Assembly: GCA_016789245.1 (NCBI GenBank)
Contig: JAEURM010000052.1
Coordinates: forward strand, 1 to 9,956
Length of the DNA: 9,956 bases
Direction: 5' to 3'
Source: Anaerolineales bacterium
GTDB lineage: Bacteria; Chloroflexota; Anaerolineae; Anaerolineales; UBA6663
Shown here: positions 6,013 to 9,956 of the stretch, in pieces
Position numbering within the stretch: the first letter of the stretch is position 1
Layout: each line of letters opens with the position of its first letter
Notes under the pieces: model-generated
Told to the model about the DNA's origin: nothing
Seen by the model: only the letters and a program-made list of their open reading frames with translations
The model's database searches: none
Made by a program: the position numbers and the translations under genes

Positions 6013-6066
6013 TTACCGCAAAGAGCGCAAAGAAAACTTGGCGAGCTTGGCGTTCTTGGCGAGCGA
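6013..6066. repeat. Intergenic 'CGCAAAG' dyad repeat
   Basis: The left arm CGCAAAGAGCGCAAAG and the right arm CTTGGCGTTCTTGGCG are imperfect inverse complements (the right arm reversed reads CGCCAAGAACGCCAAG). Related 'accgcaaagagcgcaaag ... ttgcg' units are scattered between genes of many environmental bacteria (recalled, not searched). Its translation in one frame gives the familiar false peptide RKERKENLASLAFLA. It lies between the radA promoter and the protease promoter. Function unknown. Confidence 0.65.
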
Positions 6067-6101
6067 TAACTGTCTTTTACTTTATTTCCATTCTTTCCCA
6101 T

Positions 6102-6107
6102 TACAAT
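6102..6107 (+). promoter_or_regulatory. Candidate -10 box of the subtilase gene, leaderless transcript
   Basis: TACAAT (five of six matches to TATAAT) ends 6 bases before the ATG at 6114, so the expected transcription start falls on or next to the A of the start codon. No Shine-Dalgarno sequence precedes the ATG. Both facts fit a leaderless mRNA. A good -35 element was not found. Confidence 0.4.
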
Positions 6108-6113
6108 CCGGCC

Positions 6114-9080
6114 ATGCAACCTTCACGCTTTTTCCGTTTACTGGCGCTGACGCTGGCTGGCCTGTGGCTGATGTGGGGCTTGGTGCGCGTGAGCGAAGCG
6201 CAGTTCACTACCAGTTTGGAAGTAACCGCTCCGCTGGGGCAGGTGGTGACGGATACCATTTACATCTCCAACATTGGCCAGCCCACGCAAACCGTGCGGC
6301 TGGTGGAAGCGTGGGCACTGCCCAATGCCGCGCCCAGCGCCCAGCCAGCCGCGCCGCTGAGAGTGCCATTGCCCGCGCGGCCCGGCCCGCTCACGCCAGA
6401 ACTGCGCACGCAGTTAGAGCGCGATGGCTCAGCTGAAATGATTGTGTATTTAGTAGACCAAGCAGATTTGCGGGCGGCCGCTTCCATTGCAGATTGGAAC
6501 GAGCGCGGTGAAGCAGTGATGAAAACTCTCCAAGCTCACGCGGCGCAAACTCAGGCCCCGCTCGTTTCAATTTTGCAGGCGCGCGGCGTAGAAACGCAAT
6601 CTTTTTGGATTGTGAACGCGTTATGGGTGCGCGGTGATTTAGCTTTGGCCGAGTGGTTGGGCGCTCAAAGTGATGTGGCGCTGGTGACGGAGAACACTCA
6701 GCACACGCTTGAAATTTCGGCGGGAAGCGAAGCGGCGGCGAGTGGTAATTATGCGTGGGGCGTGGAAAGAATCCGCGCGCCGCTGGCGTGGGAAACGTGG
6801 GCCGCAAACGGGCAAGGCATTGTGGTAGCCAACATTGATTCCGGCGTGATGTATTCTCACACCGCGCTCATTCAAAATTACCGTGGCACCACGGCGAGCG
6901 GCGTGCAACATGCGTACAACTGGTTTGGCGGCATAAATCGATTCCGTGCTGTGCCGCAAGACTTGAGTGGGCACGGCACACACACCATGGGCACGCTGGC
7001 GGGCGGCAGTGTAAACGGCTTGCAGTTGGGCGTTGCGCCCGGCGCGCGTTGGATAGCCACGTTGGCGTGTGATGTGGTGACGTGCAGTGATGCTCTGCTT
7101 TTGGCCGGCGCGCAGTGGATTCTGGCCCCTACGGATTTAGATTTAGAAAACCCGCGCCCCGATTTACGCCCGCACATCGTCAACAATTCATGGGGTGGGC
7201 CGAGTGGTGAGCCGTGGTATTTGGGTTACGTGGAAGCTTGGAACGCCGCTGGCATTTTTGGCGTGTTCGCCAGCGGTAACACCGCCATCCTACAAGGCTG
7301 TGCGTCTAGCAATCAGCCCGGTAACTATAGCGCGGCATTTTCTGTGGGCGCAACGGATAGTGAAGATTTCATCACTACGTTTTCCTCACGTGGCCCAACT
7401 GAAGATGGCCGCCTCAAACCCGATATTTCTGCGCCCGGGCTGAACGTGCCCTCCGCGTGGCCCACCGGCGGCACCCAGCTTCTCAGCGGCACTTCTATGG
7501 CTACGCCGCATGTGGCCGGCACGGTGGCGCTGATGTGGTCTGCCAATCCGGCGTTGATTGGGCAAATTGCCGAAACGCGAGAATTGCTAGCGGCCAGCGC
7601 TCTGCCGCGCTTTTCCACGGAATGTGGCGATGCGGCGAATGCTGTGCCGAATAACGTTTACGGTTGGGGGCGGCTGGATGCGTACAAAGCGGTGCAAATG
7701 GCGCGGGTGGATGTGCCGTGGCTAAGCGCGCCCAGCGAAATTCTTTTGCCCAAGAACGGCATTTACACACTCACCGTTACATTTGATGCGCGGCAAGTGC
7801 CCACTTTAGGAACATACAACGCACGTTTGTTGGTGGTGCGTGATTCGGTTCTCACACCGTACGCCATGACGCTAAACGTCATCACGGCTACGCAACCGGT
7901 GGCGCAACTCTCCGGCCAACTGCGAGATAGATGGATGGGGCAGGGCGTGTACGGGCAAGTAAGTGTGGGCACAGGGCTGAACGTGGAAACCAACGCGGCG
8001 GGGTTTTTCTCTACTACTTTGCTTATTAGCACATACAACGTTGCGGCCTCAGCCGTAGGCTACGTGCCAGAAAATTTGCCGCTGAACTTAACGGCCAATG
8101 CCACACGCAATATCACGCTCACACTTAACGCGCCACACCTGCAATACGCCGCGCCGCCCCTCAGCGCTACGCTTCCGTTTGCCGTTCAGCAGAACACGGC
8201 TATCACGCTCAACAATCTTGGCCCGCAACCGCTCGCCATCACCATCAGCGTGCCAACCGTGGAATGGAGTGTAAGTGGCCCAATCACCAGCCCGGCCCTC
8301 ATCAACATGAGCGCGTTTGCGCCGCTGGCCTTGACGGATGATATGGTGTTCACCACGCCGTTCACGGTGGGCTTCCCCGTGCCACTCTTTGGCCAGTTAT
8401 ATGAGCAGATTTACGTCAGTTCTAATGGTTGGATAAGCGGCCCCAAGCCCAACTCGCCTTCACAAGTGGCGGCGTGTTTGCCGCATCAAAATTTACCGGC
8501 GGGCACGCTCGCGCCCCTCTGGGCAGATTTAGACCCCACGCATCCCAACGGCGGCGGCGCAATCCGCGCGGGCAAGGTGGCTAGTGATACGTTTGTGGTG
8601 AGCTATGAAAATGTGCCGCCGTGGCAACCCACGCCAGAAAGTAGCCCACCGCGTTACACCTTCCAGATTATTTTGCGGGCCAACGGGCGCGCGGAATTTC
8701 GTTACGGGGCGATGGGAATTTTGCCCAGCAAGTGGGCGGTGGGCGCTGGCACCTCAGCGGAGCGCGGTGTGAATGTGGCCTGTTATCTCAAAACGCCCAG
8801 CTTTACGTTGGCCAACCGCCAATGGACTTTGCGCAACCAGCCCCTGCCGAGTGTTTGGCTTTCCGCGCAACCGGCGGTGCTCACCATTCCGCCCAACGGC
8901 TCACAAACGCTCACGGCCACCCTCAGCGGTTTAGGCTACGTGCCATGGAACTTGGGGCCGTTTGCGGGCGCACTGCGCCTGAACACAAATGACCCGCTCC
9001 AGCCGTTTTCGGATATCAGCGCCCAACTGATTGCCGGGCCGCCCTCAAATTTTGTGTGGTTACCAATGGTGCGGAGGTGA
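6114..9080 (+). CDS. Secreted subtilisin-like serine protease (S8) with C-terminal beta domains
   Basis: A 988-residue extracellular protease. Residues 1-30 are a signal peptide (RFFRLLALTLAGLWLMWGL, cleavage near VSEAQ). A short beta-rich stretch (31-70) and a Pro/Ala linker precede an I9-like propeptide (about 107-195). The S8 catalytic domain spans about 215-530 with Asp242 (NIDSGV), His287 (SGHGTH), oxyanion Asn389 (ASGN) and Ser461 (GTSMATPH), so it should be active. After it come an Ig-like segment (532-590), a carboxypeptidase-regulatory-like beta sandwich (598-672), a nidogen-like region (740-905, QIYVSSNGWIS ... LAPLWADLDP) and an ASPM/HYDIN-like Ig domain (912-972, VLTIPPNGSQTLTA ... 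LRLNTNDPLQPF). It ends NFVWLPMVRR, the same tail type as the protein at 2-538. The frame is open back to 5913, but the ATG at 6114 gives the signal peptide and the upstream part is repeat-derived. The gene is divergent from radA. Confidence 0.93.
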   Translation: MQPSRFFRLLALTLAGLWLMWGLVRVSEAQFTTSLEVTAPLGQVVTDTIYISNIGQPTQTVRLVEAWALPNAAPSAQPAAPLRVPLPARPGPLTPELRTQLERDGSAEMIVYLVDQADLRAAASIADWNERGEAVMKTLQAHAAQTQAPLVSILQARGVETQSFWIVNALWVRGDLALAEWLGAQSDVALVTENTQHTLEISAGSEAAASGNYAWGVERIRAPLAWETWAANGQGIVVANIDSGVMYSHTALIQNYRGTTASGVQHAYNWFGGINRFRAVPQDLSGHGTHTMGTLAGGSVNGLQLGVAPGARWIATLACDVVTCSDALLLAGAQWILAPTDLDLENPRPDLRPHIVNNSWGGPSGEPWYLGYVEAWNAAGIFGVFASGNTAILQGCASSNQPGNYSAAFSVGATDSEDFITTFSSRGPTEDGRLKPDISAPGLNVPSAWPTGGTQLLSGTSMATPHVAGTVALMWSANPALIGQIAETRELLAASALPRFSTECGDAANAVPNNVYGWGRLDAYKAVQMARVDVPWLSAPSEILLPKNGIYTLTVTFDARQVPTLGTYNARLLVVRDSVLTPYAMTLNVITATQPVAQLSGQLRDRWMGQGVYGQVSVGTGLNVETNAAGFFSTTLLISTYNVAASAVGYVPENLPLNLTANATRNITLTLNAPHLQYAAPPLSATLPFAVQQNTAITLNNLGPQPLAITISVPTVEWSVSGPITSPALINMSAFAPLALTDDMVFTTPFTVGFPVPLFGQLYEQIYVSSNGWISGPKPNSPSQVAACLPHQNLPAGTLAPLWADLDPTHPNGGGAIRAGKVASDTFVVSYENVPPWQPTPESSPPRYTFQIILRANGRAEFRYGAMGILPSKWAVGAGTSAERGVNVACYLKTPSFTLANRQWTLRNQPLPSVWLSAQPAVLTIPPNGSQTLTATLSGLGYVPWNLGPFAGALRLNTNDPLQPFSDISAQLIAGPPSNFVWLPMVRR

Positions 9081-9239
9081 TTTGGAATCGCAGATATACA
9101 TTGATGGACACGGATTTGTTCAACAACGCAAAGCCCTTCACTGGCTCGAAGCCAGCGCAGGGCTAAAATTCTAGGTCTTCGTAGCGTTTTGTGAAATTCA
9201 TGTTAACGATGCTCGCCCAATCCGCATTCATCTGTGGCT
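9081..9239. other. Convergent intergenic region with repeat-like remnants
   Basis: No gene is seen here. Besides the hairpin at 9132-9164, the phrases GATGGACACGGATTTG (9102-9117) and CCAATCCGCATTCATCTGTG (9218-9237) resemble the 'aatccgtgtccatc ... gatgaatgcggattgg' filler repeats common between genes of environmental bacteria. This is recalled pattern knowledge and needs a genome comparison. Confidence 0.35.
9132..9164. terminator. Hairpin between convergent protease and peptidase genes
   Basis: AGCCCTTCACTGGCT (9132-9146) pairs with AGCCAGCGCAGGGCT (9150-9164) at 13 of 15 positions around a 3-base loop. It lies 52 bases after the subtilase stop and 76 bases after the M20 stop on the other strand, a fitting place for a two-way terminator. 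No clean T-run follows on either strand. Its GGCTT/AAGCC centre and TAGC ends recall the palindrome at 554-578. Confidence 0.5.
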
Positions 9240-9956
9240 TTAGTAACCCGCAAATGTGCTCAAAAACGCCGCTGTAGATTTCTGCAAATCTCGCAGGCCC
9301 TGAACGGAGCACCACTCATCTGGCCCGTGGCTACCGCCGGCTGAACCAAGCCCCCCCCACACAAACGGCAAGCCCAGCACATCCGTGTATAAAAAGTACG
9401 GCGTGGCCGAAGCTTCCATGGGTTGAATGGTAGGCTCAAAGCCCAAGGCGCGGTAGGCCGCCATCATGGCTTGCACCACCGGCGCCTCCACCGGCGTGCG
9501 CGCGGCCGGGTAACCAGAATCCATACTCACGTGAATATCATTGAAGCCGCGCCGCTCCAAGTGTGCTTTGATGGCGCTCAGCACTTGCTCCACTGTTAGG
9601 CCGGGCGGCATGCGGAAATCGCAAATCGCGCGCGCATCATTGGGGATGATGGTGTGTGTGCCTTCGCCTAAATAGCCACTCTTGAAACCGTTGATGTTGA
9701 GCATCGGCGCAAAGCTAATGTGCTTAAGCAGTTCATACGCCGATAAATCGCGTTTGAAGCGTTGCGTAAACAGCCGATTGTGCTGATCCGAAAGATTGAA
9801 CTCCGCCGCCATCGCTTGCAAAAGCGCCTCATCACTTGGAAGCACACCGCTCAGTTCTGGCAGGCCGTCAATCGTCACTTCTTGATACTCGTTCACGAGT
9901 GTATTAAGCGCCTGCACCAGCCGCCACGCCGGTGAACCCACCCACACGCCGGCGCT
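9240..9956 (-). CDS. M20 family metallopeptidase (ArgE/DapE/ACY1 type), C-terminal part
   Basis: The stop is at 9240-9242 and the frame stays open to the window edge, so this is the last 238 residues and the start and first metal-binding motifs are missing. The sequence begins SAGVWVGSPAWRLVQAL, typical of M20 dipeptidases just before and within the dimerisation (lid) domain. It continues with LNINGFKSGYLGEGTHTIIPNDARAICDFRMPPGL, the usual core of the lid domain, and returns to the catalytic domain with a late metal-site histidine in GSAGGSHGPDEWC. These enzymes are zinc or cobalt-dependent amidohydrolases that cleave dipeptides or N-acyl amino acids; the substrate is not predictable here. 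A GTG at 9945-9947 could be mistaken for a start but lies inside the domain. An eight-base G run (minus strand, 9358-9351) encodes part of VWGGLG. Confidence 0.92.
   Translation of the reverse strand, partial: SAGVWVGSPAWRLVQALNTLVNEYQEVTIDGLPELSGVLPSDEALLQAMAAEFNLSDQHNRLFTQRFKRDLSAYELLKHISFAPMLNINGFKSGYLGEGTHTIIPNDARAICDFRMPPGLTVEQVLSAIKAHLERRGFNDIHVSMDSGYPAARTPVEAPVVQAMMAAYRALGFEPTIQPMEASATPYFLYTDVLGLPFVWGGLGSAGGSHGPDEWCSVQGLRDLQKSTAAFLSTFAGY

Noticed and set aside
6013..6066. CRISPR-like repeats in the CGCAAAG region
   Set aside because: Only two short related units in opposite orientation, no regularly spaced direct repeats with unique spacers, and no cas genes.
5913..6113. N-terminal extension of the protease frame back to an ATG at 5913
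   Set aside because: It overlaps radA's start and promoter, is encoded by the intergenic dyad repeat (peptide FTAKSAKKTWRAWRSWRA), and would bury the clear signal peptide that begins at 6114.
6002..6436. Open frame of 144 codons starting MADFYRKERKENLASLAFLA
   Set aside because: Its start is the translated dyad repeat and the rest is an out-of-frame shadow of the protease gene with no recognisable domain.
1..9956. A complete novel defence or mobile system
   Set aside because: The recognisable genes are housekeeping, secreted-protein and peptidase genes; no nuclease-effector pairs, integrases, transposases or reverse transcriptases were seen. The PIN/TRAM protein belongs to a conserved chromosomal family rather than a VapC-type toxin pair.

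Overview
The window looks like a chromosomal segment from a GC-rich bacterium, most likely a member of the Chloroflexota (inference). The reasons are a housekeeping cluster radA ... yacL-type PIN/TRAM gene ... cysS, two large secreted beta-rich proteins with the same short tail (LPxVRR at the very C-terminus), and intergenic palindromes and 'CGCAAAG' repeats of a kind common in environmental genomes of this group. No tRNA, rRNA, CRISPR array, transposase or phage gene is visible.

Layout from left to right. 2-538 (+) is the 3' end of a secreted protein with a polymorphic-repeat/beta-helix type C-terminal domain and an IPT/TIG-like domain. A strong intrinsic terminator (547-578) serves the gene coming the other way. 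Reading leftwards on the minus strand from 5933: radA (DNA repair ATPase), a DinB-superfamily gene, a DUF2200 gene, a long non-coding leader, a membrane PIN/TRAM protein, and cysS (cysteinyl-tRNA synthetase). On the plus strand, 6114-9080 encodes a 988-residue secreted subtilisin-like protease, divergent from radA. From 9240 to the window edge (-) lies the C-terminal part of an M20 metallopeptidase, convergent with the protease.

The radA, yacL and cysS order is the old Firmicutes-type synteny (radA-disA-yacL-ispD-ispF-gltX-cysE-cysS in Bacillus subtilis), here without disA, ispDF, gltX and cysE but with two small genes inserted. The insertion has left a scar: the last codons of radA occur twice, once at the real end of radA and once on the far side of the DinB gene. 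The DinB gene is therefore bracketed by direct repeats, and the neighbouring DUF2200 gene and leader are clearly more AT-rich than the rest.

The observations most worth following are: the shared C-terminal LPxVRR tail of the two secreted proteins, which may be a sorting or surface-anchoring signal; the radA-tail duplication around the DinB gene; a roughly 220-nt structured leader with a terminator-like hairpin directly before the ribosome binding site of the PIN/TRAM gene; and the likely leaderless transcript of the protease. I see no evidence of a defence system or another complete undescribed multi-gene system.
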